DNA of 51,505 bases from Nodosilinea sp. E11 (GCF_032813545.1 NZ_CP136515.1:1-51505); one strand, 5' to 3'. Numbered from the stretch's first letter, positions 24,386 through 32,685 are shown. Numbers and translations are program-made. The notes: generated by a model not told the origin, from the sequence alone.

Positions 24386-25081
24386 ATGCGCGTGCTGCTG
24401 GTGGAAGATGAAGAGGACTTGGGACTGGCCATCAAGCAGGTTTTGATGGGCGAAAAGTACGTGGTGGATTGGGTCAACGACGGTGCCCAAGCCTGGTATT
24501 GCTTGGAAAATCAGTGGGCCGACTACACCGTGGCCATTGTGGACTGGCTGCTGCCGGAGCTATCGGGACTGGAACTGTGTCAACGGCTGCGGGCACAGCA
24601 GAATCCCCTACCCGTGCTGATGTTGACGGCCCTGGGGCAGCCAGAAAACCGGGTGGCGGGGTTGGATGCCGGGGCGGATGACTATCTGGTGAAACCCTTT
24701 GTGATGGCGGAACTGCTGGCCCGGCTGCGGGCGCTCCAGCGGCGATCGCCCCAGCTGCAACCCCAAACCCTGACGGTGGGTCGCTTTGCCCTCGACGATG
24801 CTAATTCGGCTCTCCAAGTGGCGCAGGACGATCAACCCAGCCAACAGATTCCCCTGACGCTGAAGGAGTTTCAGGTATTGGCCTACCTGATGCAGAACTG
24901 CGATCGCATTATCCCCGGCAGCAAACTTCGCGCTCAACTGTGGGATCTAGACGACGAGCCCGTGAGCAATGTGGTCGCGGCTCAGATTCGCCTGCTGCGG
25001 CGCAAACTGGCTAGCCACAGCTGCGACTGCCCCATCGAAACCATCCCTGGTCAGGGCTACCGCTTTAACTCCTCTTCCTAA
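24386..25081 (+). CDS. rppA: OmpR-family response regulator, RppA/NrsR-like
   Basis: 231-aa regulator. The receiver domain begins RVLLVEDEEDLG, with the phosphoacceptor Asp in VAIVDWLLPELSG and the conserved Lys in LVKPF. The C-terminal OmpR-type winged helix (about 130-228) includes LTLKEFQVLAYL and VSNVVAAQIRLLRRKL. ATG at 24386 is used because the codons before it are unlike the family. It is divergent from the metal pump and 5 bp upstream of its kinase. RppA/NrsR homologues in cyanobacteria control metal efflux; this one is presumed to do the same. The symbol is by resemblance. Confidence 0.88.
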   Translation: MRVLLVEDEEDLGLAIKQVLMGEKYVVDWVNDGAQAWYCLENQWADYTVAIVDWLLPELSGLELCQRLRAQQNPLPVLMLTALGQPENRVAGLDAGADDYLVKPFVMAELLARLRALQRRSPQLQPQTLTVGRFALDDANSALQVAQDDQPSQQIPLTLKEFQVLAYLMQNCDRIIPGSKLRAQLWDLDDEPVSNVVAAQIRLLRRKLASHSCDCPIETIPGQGYRFNSSS

Positions 25082-25086
25082 GGCCC

Positions 25087-26457
25087 ATGGACAGCCAGTC
25101 GCTCTTTCGTCGCAGTCGTACTCGCCTTGCCCTCTGGTACACCGGGGTGATGGCCGTGATTTTGGGTCTCTCGGGCTTTGGCCTCTATCGTGCTCTGGTG
25201 CTGGCCAACTGGGTCGCCCTAGAGCGCGAAGTGGAATCGATTGCGGGTACCCTCCACGACAGCATCGAACCGCTGCTGCTGCCCGCCGAGAGCCCCACGG
25301 ATCTGTTGCAGCAGATTTTCCCTGACCTGTGCATGGCCGGAGAGGTTTGCGATCCACCGACCACCCTGATTCAGCGGCACACCCTTGGCATTAGCGATCG
25401 CCGCAGCTACTACATTCGCCTGTTCGACCACCACGGCACCCTACTCGCCTACTCGCCCAACCAGCCCCTGCCCCTGTCCCAAACTCTCAACCCCTCTCCC
25501 TGGCAAACCCTCCAGGCCGACAACGGCCCCCGCTATCGCCAGTTCACCACCATTCTGCATGCCGCCCACACCCATCCAGACTCGGGCGAAAGCCACAGCC
25601 ATGGCTCCTGGGGCTATCTGCAAATTGGCCGCACCCTGGCCCCCTTTGATGCCGAAGTGCAGCGGCTTCAGTGGGTTCTAGCCGTGGGGCTGCCTCTTGC
25701 CCTGGTGCTGGTGGCGCTCTCTGGCTGGGGGCTGGCGGGGTTGGCCCTGCGGCCCCTCTACCAGGCCTACCAGCGACAACAACGATTCACCGCCGATGCC
25801 GCCCACGAGTTGCGATCGCCCCTGGCCAGTCTACTAGCCACGGTAGAAGCTACCTTGCGATTGCCTACCTCCCAGTCGCAGGATGTGCCCTCTATGCTTC
25901 AGACGGTTGAGCGCCAGGGACGCCGCCTCAGCCGATTGATCGCCGACTTGCTGTTGCTAACCAGTCTGGAGCAAGACATCTCCCCCCCATCGTTTAAGCC
26001 CTGCTGTCTAAATGATTTGGTTACTGACTTAACTGAAGAACTCTCCGAACTGGCCACCGCCTCGGATATTCATCTAGCCCATCACCTGCCCGATAGTGAA
26101 ATATGGGTTTTGGGTCACGAGTCTCAACTCTATCGGCTCGTCTCTAATTTGATGGCCAACGCCATTCAGTACACGCCCCCAGGGGGATCGGTGCTGGTGA
26201 GTTTGGAGGCTCACGACCACAGGGCTGTCATTGCCGTCAAAGATACGGGCATCGGCATTCCACCAGCTGAACAAAGCCGCATTTTTGAACGCTTTTACCG
26301 GGTGGATAGCGATCGCTCTCGCAAAACTGGTGGCACCGGGTTGGGGTTGGCAATTGCGCAGGCAATTGTGCAACGGCACCAGGGGCAACTTTCCGTCGAC
26401 AGTGAGATCGGGCAAGGTAGCCTATTCACCGTTTCACTTCCCTGTACACCCGCTTGA
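25087..26457 (+). CDS. rppB: Sensor histidine kinase, RppB/NrsS-like
   Basis: 456-aa membrane kinase. TM1 is about residues 14-34 (LWYTGVMAVILGLSGFGLY). A periplasmic domain with several Cys and His residues (DLCMAGEVCDPP, HAAHTHPDSGESHSHG) could bind metal. TM2 (VLAVGLPLALVLVALSGWGL) follows. The HisKA domain has AAHELRSPLASLL, and the ATPase domain has NLMANAIQYTPPG, DTGIGIP and GGTGLGLAIAQ. It starts 5 bp after the regulator stop, forming an operon. The His-rich sensor loop fits nickel or another transition metal as signal, as in NrsS, but the ligand is inferred. Confidence 0.88.
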   Translation: MDSQSLFRRSRTRLALWYTGVMAVILGLSGFGLYRALVLANWVALEREVESIAGTLHDSIEPLLLPAESPTDLLQQIFPDLCMAGEVCDPPTTLIQRHTLGISDRRSYYIRLFDHHGTLLAYSPNQPLPLSQTLNPSPWQTLQADNGPRYRQFTTILHAAHTHPDSGESHSHGSWGYLQIGRTLAPFDAEVQRLQWVLAVGLPLALVLVALSGWGLAGLALRPLYQAYQRQQRFTADAAHELRSPLASLLATVEATLRLPTSQSQDVPSMLQTVERQGRRLSRLIADLLLLTSLEQDISPPSFKPCCLNDLVTDLTEELSELATASDIHLAHHLPDSEIWVLGHESQLYRLVSNLMANAIQYTPPGGSVLVSLEAHDHRAVIAVKDTGIGIPPAEQSRIFERFYRVDSDRSRKTGGTGLGLAIAQAIVQRHQGQLSVDSEIGQGSLFTVSLPCTPA

Positions 26458-26764
26458 AGTCAGTGCAGCCCCCTTTTTGGGTAGTCGATCAGGCTAGTTG
26501 CCCGCGCCGCAACCATGCCGCGGCCGCATCTCCTGCCCAAACCCTCTCTACACAAGGCATCTAAGTTAATCGAGAGGTTTGGATGCGACTTTTAGATAGA
26601 ACGGCGAAACTAGGCTTTGAGACAACTGGCACAAGCCATTACAGGCCAAATTCAATTAATTTTTCAGCGTTACTGGCACAGAGTATATTTGCTTATGGCT
26701 TATGAAGTGGGGTACCGAAGCGCACTGGTCTTCCCACCTAGCTGGTCCTCTGCTTGAAAATGCT

Positions 26765-26843
26765 CGGCAGAGTTCTGCCAGAAAGTAGGTATATCTCGGC
26801 AGGATCCTGCCGGAGCAAGGCCATTCTCGGCAGAGTTCTGCCG
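26765..26843. repeat. Three palindromes of CGGCAGRRTYCTGCCG type, 31-32 bp apart
   Basis: CGGCAGAGTTCTGCCA (26765-26780), CGGCAGGATCCTGCCG (26797-26812, a perfect 16-bp palindrome) and CGGCAGAGTTCTGCCG (26828-26843). The three-turn helical spacing puts all three on one face of the DNA, as in operator arrays or recombinase sites. Confidence 0.75.
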
Positions 26844-27086
26844 AAGAGATCGCTGAAAGCCTTATACATCAATACATTTGAAGCGCTACAAACAGTATTC
26901 AAACAAGATCTTTAAAGCAACAAACAGCTGTGTTTTTTTTAAAGGAAAATTTGGACATTTCCCTATCAGCTTGGGATTGCCATCTCCGCTCATCTGCAAA
27001 TATGCATCATCTTCAGGTCGGCAAGAGCAGCCACACTTAAGCTGCGGAGTTAAGGGTATGCGCCATAGATCTACTAAATTCTTTTT

Positions 27087-27244
27087 TCGTGCGTGTCGTC
27101 CAAAATTTGTGTTTTAAACTTCAACTTTTCTTTCGAATATATTATCCAAAATTGCGTTTTTGCATCTGAAAATTTTCGTGCGTGTTGTCCAAGATTTGTG
27201 TTTCAAAACTTGATTTTTTTCGTGCGTGTTGTCCAAGATTTGTG
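27087..27244 (+). repeat. Four direct repeats of about 25 bp at about 44-bp spacing
   Basis: TCGTGCGTGTCGTCCAAAAT and the following TTGTG occur at 27087. Close copies with TGTTGTCCAAGATTTGTG lie at 27176 and 27220, and a degenerate copy (ATTATCCAAAATTGCG) at 27141. The GTCC cores are at 27098, 27144, 27187 and 27231, giving spacings of 46, 43 and 44 bp. Such end-proximal arrays are typical of transposase-binding sites in Tn7/TniA-type elements, but no matching transposase is in the window. Confidence 0.65.
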
Positions 27245-27674
27245 AAAAGACGGATCATAAAGATTTGTTAAGTTAAAAAAATGCGCTTTTCTTCTACTAC
27301 AATCAAAGTGCCGAGGACAAAATCACGCCTTTTACTTCGCCCTAGACATCTGCTCAGGGACAATCAAAAGCAACCAGCCGTTCATGGCTACTAAACCAGG
27401 ATGTGTCTCAAGCCCAAAATAATGAAGTGACAATTGACAGCTACTCCAAACCACTTCATCACTATGTTCGCTACGGCTGGAATAGCCGTTAGGAACGAGC
27501 AGGTAGCGGTGCAGTGGGGAAAGTGGCTCTCGACCTAGTTATGAATAGGAGAGAAACATAAAGATGAATCGCCCAAGAAACAACAAACCCTAAAACCCCT
27601 TCACAGCAAGGCTTTCAGGAGCAATAGCCTATGAGTAAACTAAGCTCATTTTGCCCGACGTATAAAATCCTGCC

Positions 27675-27715
27675 CTCTTATAAGACGTCTTACAGCTATA
27701 TGACGCTCTTATAAG
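27675..27715. repeat. Pair of CTCTTATAAGACG repeats, 31 bp apart
   Basis: CTCTTATAAGACG occurs at 27675 and again at 27706. Each copy includes the palindrome CTTATAAG, and the first extends into AAGACGTCTT. The spacing matches that of the palindrome array at 26765-26843. It may be an operator or recombination site for the downstream serine recombinase region. Confidence 0.55.
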
Positions 27716-27753
27716 ACGCCTGTATTGAATACTGTCACATAAAATCCCTTTTG

Positions 27754-28167
27754 CTAATCAAGCTCAAGGTTGAGCTGTTGTGCTGCAATGGCTTCTAGTT
27801 TGTCATGCCCTGACTTTTTGTATCCTTCTTGAAGTTCTTCCTTGCCTATCGCATTCTCCTCAAATTCGTCGCCAAAAAATGCTTCTCCAACCTCTCCTTC
27901 AACGGGTGGTAACCCAACCCTGGCGCGGATTTCATTACGTGTGCTGAGGCCGCCCTGGAATATCTGGACAGCGGTATTAGCTTCCTCTTGCTCACCCCTG
28001 GGTTCGGTGTCGCTGATCTTACAAATAAAGCCGGGTTCGTAGTAGTCAACGACCTCGGTTGACCAGTGTTCTTCCAGTGTTAAAGAGTAGGGAAGGATGG
28101 CGTCTTGAAAAGAGGCATCCGCCGCAACTCCAGCGGTCGCCCTATTATCTGGTTCCGCAACATTCTT
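27754..28167 (-). pseudogene. Truncated phage portal protein gene (C-terminal fragment)
   Basis: An open minus-strand frame of 137 codons without a start ends at TAG 27754. It reads like the C-terminal part of a phage portal protein: AEPDNRATAGVAAD near its beginning, then QEEANTAVQIFQGGLSTRNE and IRARVGLPPVEGE. The ANTAVQIFxxGxxTRNExRxxxGLPP pattern is the portal C-terminal signature. A TAA at 28168-28170 cuts the frame immediately upstream. No other phage structural gene is present. The break lies next to the inverted repeat at 28175 and the serine recombinase gene, which suggests that an integration or recombination event truncated it. Confidence 0.7.
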
Positions 28168-28174
28168 TTAACCC

Positions 28175-28214
28175 AAGTTGTGCGAAACCTGCACCTAGGG
28201 GATTCGCACAACTT
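28175..28214. repeat. 12-bp perfect inverted repeat, possible attachment site or terminator
   Basis: AAGTTGTGCGAA (28175-28186) and TTCGCACAACTT (28203-28214) are exact complements separated by 16 nt. The 40-bp span between the portal fragment and the recombinase start has the size and symmetry of a serine-integrase attachment site. No T run follows, which argues against a simple terminator. Confidence 0.6.
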
Positions 28215-28284
28215 AGTTTAAGATTGGATTCAGAGAAAGAGGTTAAACCAATACCTCATTAATTAAATTAACTAATGGAATAGT

Positions 28285-29892
28285 ATGAACGAAAGATTCT
28301 CGATTGAAAGACTTGAAGATGTTTCTCACGGTGAGGATTCAGCGGGTTACCTTCGGCTGTCAAAAATGGAGCAAGCTGTCAATACAAACGCTTTGAAGAA
28401 TCAAAAACAAAGAGTTAAAGAGGCAGGCGTTTCTGTCATTATTACTGATATTCAAAGCGGGAGAAGAGACGATCGGCCTGGCTTAACCGAGCTCATCAGT
28501 ATGGTGAAGCAGGGACAAATCAAAAGAGTTACAGTTACTCGGCTTGATAGACTAGGCCGAACTGTGCCCATTATTCGTGACAATATTGCCATTCTTCAGG
28601 AATATAAGGTCGACCTTAAGGTCATAGACCAAAACATTGAGCTGAATACCCCTGAAGGCATGTTCATGGTCAACCTTTTGGCTAGCCTAGCCGAAATGGA
28701 AATTGACCAAGTATCCAGTCGAATTAGTGCAGTGAAAGCATATCGGCGCAACAAAAAGATTGCCTGTGATGTTGCTCCGTTTGCTTATACTACTCGGGAA
28801 GGAAAATATCAAATCAATAGGTCTCCGTATCTCTGCTTATTAAATCAACGACCTGATAACTTTGAGGATTTAGGCCAGCAAAACACCGTTGAAGATTTGC
28901 TAGGGATGACAGTTGAAGATATTGCACTAGACTGTATCGAAATCTTCAAGCAGGAAAAAGGGCTAACTCCGACAGTAAGAGCAATTGCTGAAAAGTACGG
29001 ATTGGGTTACACCGTTGCTAAGCTTTACAGCAATAATTCTGTTTTGTACTGGAGCGGATCTGGCCTTAAAAAATGGCTATTAAATCCAGTGTTGAGAGGA
29101 AATACCGTTTACAACAAACGAAAGCAATTGGCTAACGGCAAACGTGAGACTCTACCGTCTGAAGATTGGCAGGTAATTCCAAATACGCATCCTGACCAAC
29201 GACTGCTCTCAGATTCTGAGTTTCATGAAATTAAAGAAATCCTAGATTTTAACGCTGTTCGCGGCGGGTATCGCCTATATAATCGTAATCCTTTTGAGCA
29301 TGACGCCTACAGTGATTACGCTTATCAACGGCGTTTAGTCTTCTGTGATGATTGCGGAACAATGTGCCGAGCGACTTCTCGACACAGCAAAGACGGAAAT
29401 ACGATCTATCACTACTACTACTGTCAAAATCGTCACCGTGGATGCAATAACAAGAAAGGAACTCGCAGAGACTTAATAGAACGTCGTTTGATAGATGATT
29501 TATTGAAACAGTCTCAGACTCTTAACAAACCAGATTTGAACGGAAGGCAGAGTGACGATACGCCAACGGCTGTACCTTATAATGCCAAGTTGGATAGGCT
29601 TGAGGAAAAACTAGCTAAACTGGATTCTTTTGATGGTTTTGATACTTATATTGAGGCATCCAAGGAAGAGACACGGAAGCAGATTGAGCAGGAGAAGCAG
29701 CCTTTATCTAAAGAAAACTTACCAAATAAAACCGCTGAAGAAATTATCCTTGCTGGAAATAATCTGTTACTCTGGCATACGTTTTCGCACGACGAAAAGG
29801 TTGAAATCTATCCACGGTTGATTGATCGGATACTGGTTTCTAACGGAAAGGTCAATTCGGTTAAGTTCAAAAAATCTGACAGTTCGATTTAA
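28285..29892 (+). CDS. Large serine recombinase, XisF-like
   Basis: 535-aa serine recombinase. The catalytic N-terminal domain (about 15-150) contains GYLRLSKMEQ with the nucleophile Ser, SGRRDDRPGL, and TRLDRLGRTV. A recombinase domain (about 190-300) follows, then a zinc ribbon (CDDCGTMCRAT with later YYYCQNRHRGC) and a charged coiled-coil C-terminus. It resembles XisF, which excises the fdxN element in heterocystous cyanobacteria. The gene probably belongs to an element that carried or interrupted the portal gene. A zinc-ribbon gene follows 38 bp downstream. Expression signals are an A+T-rich upstream stretch; the ATG at 28285 is the only credible start. Confidence 0.88.
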   Translation: MNERFSIERLEDVSHGEDSAGYLRLSKMEQAVNTNALKNQKQRVKEAGVSVIITDIQSGRRDDRPGLTELISMVKQGQIKRVTVTRLDRLGRTVPIIRDNIAILQEYKVDLKVIDQNIELNTPEGMFMVNLLASLAEMEIDQVSSRISAVKAYRRNKKIACDVAPFAYTTREGKYQINRSPYLCLLNQRPDNFEDLGQQNTVEDLLGMTVEDIALDCIEIFKQEKGLTPTVRAIAEKYGLGYTVAKLYSNNSVLYWSGSGLKKWLLNPVLRGNTVYNKRKQLANGKRETLPSEDWQVIPNTHPDQRLLSDSEFHEIKEILDFNAVRGGYRLYNRNPFEHDAYSDYAYQRRLVFCDDCGTMCRATSRHSKDGNTIYHYYYCQNRHRGCNNKKGTRRDLIERRLIDDLLKQSQTLNKPDLNGRQSDDTPTAVPYNAKLDRLEEKLAKLDSFDGFDTYIEASKEETRKQIEQEKQPLSKENLPNKTAEEIILAGNNLLLWHTFSHDEKVEIYPRLIDRILVSNGKVNSVKFKKSDSSI

Positions 29893-29930
29893 TTCATTGA
29901 GACTAATAAATTCCGGAAAGAGCATCTATC

Positions 29931-30296
29931 ATGACTTTACAGGACGTATTTCAGATCAGTCAATTGCGTTACGAGGTAGCGACTGCGCGAGCAATAAAGC
30001 ATTGGCAACCTGGGCATAAAGAATACGGCTACAGTTGTCCATTCTGTGGTGCTAAAAACTATAAAAAGCATTCAGTGGAAAACGGCCTTCAGCGCTATCG
30101 CTGTGAGGAGTGCCAGCGTCGCTTTAACCAGAGGCCAAAGTTTAAATGCGACTGCGAGGTTCCAGGGAAGCTGTCCAAGTGCCACGACTGCCCAGCGATG
30201 GAGGCGTTTCTTAAGGTCCTCAAAACCCACACCGAGGAATTACGTCCGCTAGGGCGATCGGAGCTGGAGCAACTGCGAGCTGAGCAGGAAGCTTAG
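29931..30296 (+). CDS. Zinc-ribbon protein, IS1 InsA-like N-terminal motif, 121 aa
   Basis: A double zinc-binding cluster is visible: SCPFCGAKNYKKHS and QRYRCEECQRRF, then CDCEVPGKLSKCHDC. The first part resembles the zinc ribbon of IS1-type InsA and other transposase-associated proteins. The rest is a charged helix. It follows the serine recombinase by 38 bp and is likely co-transcribed. It could be a directionality factor or regulator for the recombinase, but this is inference. No transposase catalytic domain follows. Confidence 0.7.
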   Translation: MTLQDVFQISQLRYEVATARAIKHWQPGHKEYGYSCPFCGAKNYKKHSVENGLQRYRCEECQRRFNQRPKFKCDCEVPGKLSKCHDCPAMEAFLKVLKTHTEELRPLGRSELEQLRAEQEA

Positions 30297-30356
30297 CTAT
30301 GCGATCTATCGAGCCGTCATTGATACGATTCTGGATCCAGTATTTTGACGGCTCCT

Positions 30357-30442
30357 TATTCTCAACAAGCGACCTCTATTCTCAACAAGCCCTGCTGTTT
30401 TGGTCGCTTTGCGTTCTCGAATAGCTGAAACCCTTGCTATTC
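30357..30442. repeat. Short direct and inverted repeats before the second tyrosine recombinase
   Basis: TATTCTCAACAAGC occurs at 30357-30370 and 30377-30390 (20-bp period). A GAATAG / CTATTC inverted repeat with a 12-nt spacer lies at 30419-30442. The position 84 bp ahead of the recombinase start suggests a recombination core site and accessory sites. Confidence 0.5.
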
Positions 30443-30525
30443 CGATAAACTGAACTTGCTGAAATTAAAAAAAGAGCAAGTCAAGATTTGCAAGGCTAGT
30501 TTGGATCCAATTCTGAGGTAAACCG

Positions 30526-31065
30526 GTGCCGAAGCAAAATCGCCACGACCAGGCGGAGATTTGGTCGGCGGATCAGTTCGAGCAGGTGATGGGGGAGTTG
30601 AATCCAAAAATGCGATCGCTGTTCTCCATCTGCTACTACACCGGCTGCCGGGTCAGTGAGGCGCGACAGCTGCGGGCGGAGGATGTGGTGGGGGAGACGC
30701 TGGTGCTGCGCAAGGCGACGACGAAAACGAAGCGGACGCGGGCGGTGCCGATTCACCCGAAGCTCAAAGCTATTTTGGGGGAGTCGGGTTTACCGGATCG
30801 GGGGTATCTGTTTCCGGGACGGAGTGGAGAACAGCCTATTACTCGGCAGGCTTGTGATTTGGCGTTGCGGAAGGCATGCGACCGCCTGGGTCTACGCGGC
30901 TACAGCACCCACAGTAACCGGCGCACCTGGGCGACCCGGTTGGATAAGGCGGGGGTGCGGTTGAAGGCGATTCAAGACCTGGGCGGGTGGTCGTCGATGG
31001 CGGCACTCCAGCGATACCTCGATGTGTCGGAGGAGGAAAAGGTGGAGGCGATCGCAACCCTATGA
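30526..31065 (+). CDS. Second small tyrosine recombinase (catalytic domain only)
   Basis: 179-aa protein. Visible active-site elements are Arg in TGCRVSEARQL, HSNRR, the GGWSS box in which Trp replaces the usual second His, and the Tyr nucleophile in QRYLDVSEEE. It shares the domain-only architecture and several motifs with the recombinase at 2767 but is clearly divergent. Start ATG at 30526. The neighbouring direct and inverted repeats may be its targets. It could be an integrase of the accessory region or a second resolvase. Confidence 0.8.
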   Translation: MPKQNRHDQAEIWSADQFEQVMGELNPKMRSLFSICYYTGCRVSEARQLRAEDVVGETLVLRKATTKTKRTRAVPIHPKLKAILGESGLPDRGYLFPGRSGEQPITRQACDLALRKACDRLGLRGYSTHSNRRTWATRLDKAGVRLKAIQDLGGWSSMAALQRYLDVSEEEKVEAIATL

Positions 31066-31223
31066 CCACCCAAGTAGCTCCCTTATTCCCTCTGTTTGTG
31101 AGGACTCTGCAAAGGGTTTGGCAATAGCGGAATCCCGCTGATCTTCAAGGGCAGTCTAGTGGCAGGGAAGCTATCCCACCTAGACAACACTCTTTTGTCA
31201 CCTGCGCTTGGGGAGATAACTCA

Positions 31224-32474
31224 ATGAACCTTTGGGACCACGCTAAACAGCTTGCAGACGCGGCAGCAGAGACAAATCAGCAGATCGGCAGCCAAATTGA
31301 TAAAGCCGTTGCTGCAACCAAGCAGGCCACTGAAGAGCTAGTGACTACCAGTGCACAGGCCTTACAGCAGGCCCAGCAGGTTGCCCAAAAAACGGTTGAG
31401 CAAGGGGCAGAGGGGATAGACAGTGCGCTTGGATACGTCAAGACGGTTGGCGAAGGCGCTCAGCAAACCGCTCAAACGCTGACCGTGCCCAGCCTGGCCA
31501 CGGTTCATGAGTTACAGAAGACGGGGCAGCAGCAGTCTCAGCAAAGCCTGGAGGCGATGGGTAAGGCGCTAGAAGAGTGGCAGGGGACGATCGCAGCCCT
31601 TGGCACCTCTGGCATGGTGACGGCCAATGCGCTTAAAGACCTGCCCCGCACGGCTCAGGAGCTGGCCCAGGAAATGCCTGCCCTGGCGCGGCGATTGCAA
31701 CGGGCGGGCACCCGGTTGGGCGATGCGCCGCGATCGGAGGCTGACATGATGGGGCTATTCGACAAAATTCCGGGTACGTCTAAACTCGGGGCCAGCGAGC
31801 GCGATATTCGGGTCTTTTTGTCAGATAAGCATGGCAGCCACATTCACGCTCACTCTAAGGGGGGCAGCAATGGAGCTGAGAATATTGTGTGGGAGCTGGG
31901 CGCAGACAATATTCGACGCGGCGCGGCCACGATGACGGGGGGCGAGCAGACCTACATTCGCTTCTACAATGCAGTGGATTCGGTGCTGAAGAACTCGACG
32001 ACAATCGCGCGGTTGGGTCTAACGGCTACGGGCACGGCGGTGCTGACTCAGGCGCTGGTGACGGCGCTGGCCTATACTCTCGACCTCTACCGGGGCGACA
32101 TTACGGCGGATGAGTTTCGCGACAAAATTGTGGCGGCGGCGGTTAGTGCTGGCATTGCTACGCCGATCTTTTTTCTGATTTTGGTGGGGGTGATGGCGCT
32201 ATTCCCAGAGGTGGTGGTGGTTTTGTCGGCTCCTGCGGTGATTGTGGGCTTCAATGCGTTATTTGGGGTGGGCATTGCGCTGCCGATTGTGCAGTCGATG
32301 GTTCGCCATGTGGAGGCGGGGGGCTGTGGGGATGAGGCCCAGGCTCAGTATGCGGAGGCGATCGCCCAGGGGAATGCGCTGCTAGCCACCTCGTCACAGG
32401 AGGTGCAGCGGTGGTGGAACCAGTTGTTTACCGCCGCCCCTGAGTTGAATGCATCTGATATGAAGTCCGTTTAA
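31224..32474 (+). CDS. Membrane protein with coiled-coil N-terminus and HNH-like motif
   Basis: 416-aa protein of unknown function. Residues 1-165 form an Ala/Gln-rich helical, apolipoprotein-like or coiled-coil region. Residues 201-235 carry DKHGSHIHAHSKGGSNGAEN followed by IVWE and NIRRGA, a pattern like the HNH nuclease motif (H-x-x-x-S-x-G-G-x-x-x-x-N). Residues 268-356 contain two or three hydrophobic helices, then a short charged tail. It is convergent with pglZ and adjacent to the defence locus, so it may be a membrane-linked nuclease or toxin. The HNH assignment is by motif only. Its last codons and stop lie within an inverted-repeat element. Confidence 0.65.
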   Translation: MNLWDHAKQLADAAAETNQQIGSQIDKAVAATKQATEELVTTSAQALQQAQQVAQKTVEQGAEGIDSALGYVKTVGEGAQQTAQTLTVPSLATVHELQKTGQQQSQQSLEAMGKALEEWQGTIAALGTSGMVTANALKDLPRTAQELAQEMPALARRLQRAGTRLGDAPRSEADMMGLFDKIPGTSKLGASERDIRVFLSDKHGSHIHAHSKGGSNGAENIVWELGADNIRRGAATMTGGEQTYIRFYNAVDSVLKNSTTIARLGLTATGTAVLTQALVTALAYTLDLYRGDITADEFRDKIVAAAVSAGIATPIFFLILVGVMALFPEVVVVLSAPAVIVGFNALFGVGIALPIVQSMVRHVEAGGCGDEAQAQYAEAIAQGNALLATSSQEVQRWWNQLFTAAPELNASDMKSV

Positions 32475-32606
32475 TTAACCAACAGAAAACGGCTTACCTG
32501 TCATTCCCGCAGAGGCGGGAATCCATTTTGGAGTAACTCATCAACCATGGATTCCCACTTCCGTGGAAATGACAGATTAGGAGCATTTAAGCGGACTTGA
32601 TATGAG
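32456..32606. mobile_element. MITE-like inverted-repeat element overlapping a gene end
   Basis: CTGATATGAAGTCCGTTTAA (32456-32475) matches the complement of 32587-32606 at 17 of 20 positions. Nested inside is a second arm pair: CTGTCATTCCCGCAGAGG and following bases (32498-32526) against 32547-32575. The 151-bp element spans the final codons and stop of the HNH-like gene and separates it from the convergent pglZ gene. It has the form of a MITE or compound REP element and could also serve as a two-way terminator. Confidence 0.65.
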
Positions 32607-32685
32607 GCTGTGTAGCTCGTGTAGGTGGGTCGGTATAAACAGCGGCGAGGTTTCGCCGTAGTGCCACTTTTTGGATTCAAGGCAC

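Larger units (their letters stand above)
26458..27753. other. 1.3-kb noncoding, recombination-rich spacer
   Basis: No convincing gene. It contains three palindromes at 26765-26843, four repeats at about 44-bp spacing at 27087-27244, a pair of CTCTTATAAG sites at 27675-27715, and A+T-rich stretches with possible promoters. A weak partial copy of the 34-bp repeat seen at 16001 and 20135 lies near 26493. Base composition is more A+T-rich than the flanking metal genes, which suggests a different origin. Confidence 0.5.

Noticed and set aside
24608..25357. Long open frames antisense to the response regulator and kinase genes
   Set aside because: They mirror G+C-rich codon structure of the real genes and have no independent motif or start signal.
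27087..27244. Repeat array considered as a CRISPR
   Set aside because: Only four imperfect copies, one strongly degenerate, with about 19-nt A+T-rich spacers and no cas gene. The pattern fits protein-binding repeats better.
29931..30296. Zinc-ribbon gene considered as an IS1 insertion
   Set aside because: Only the InsA-like ribbon is present; no InsB catalytic frame and no terminal inverted repeats were seen.
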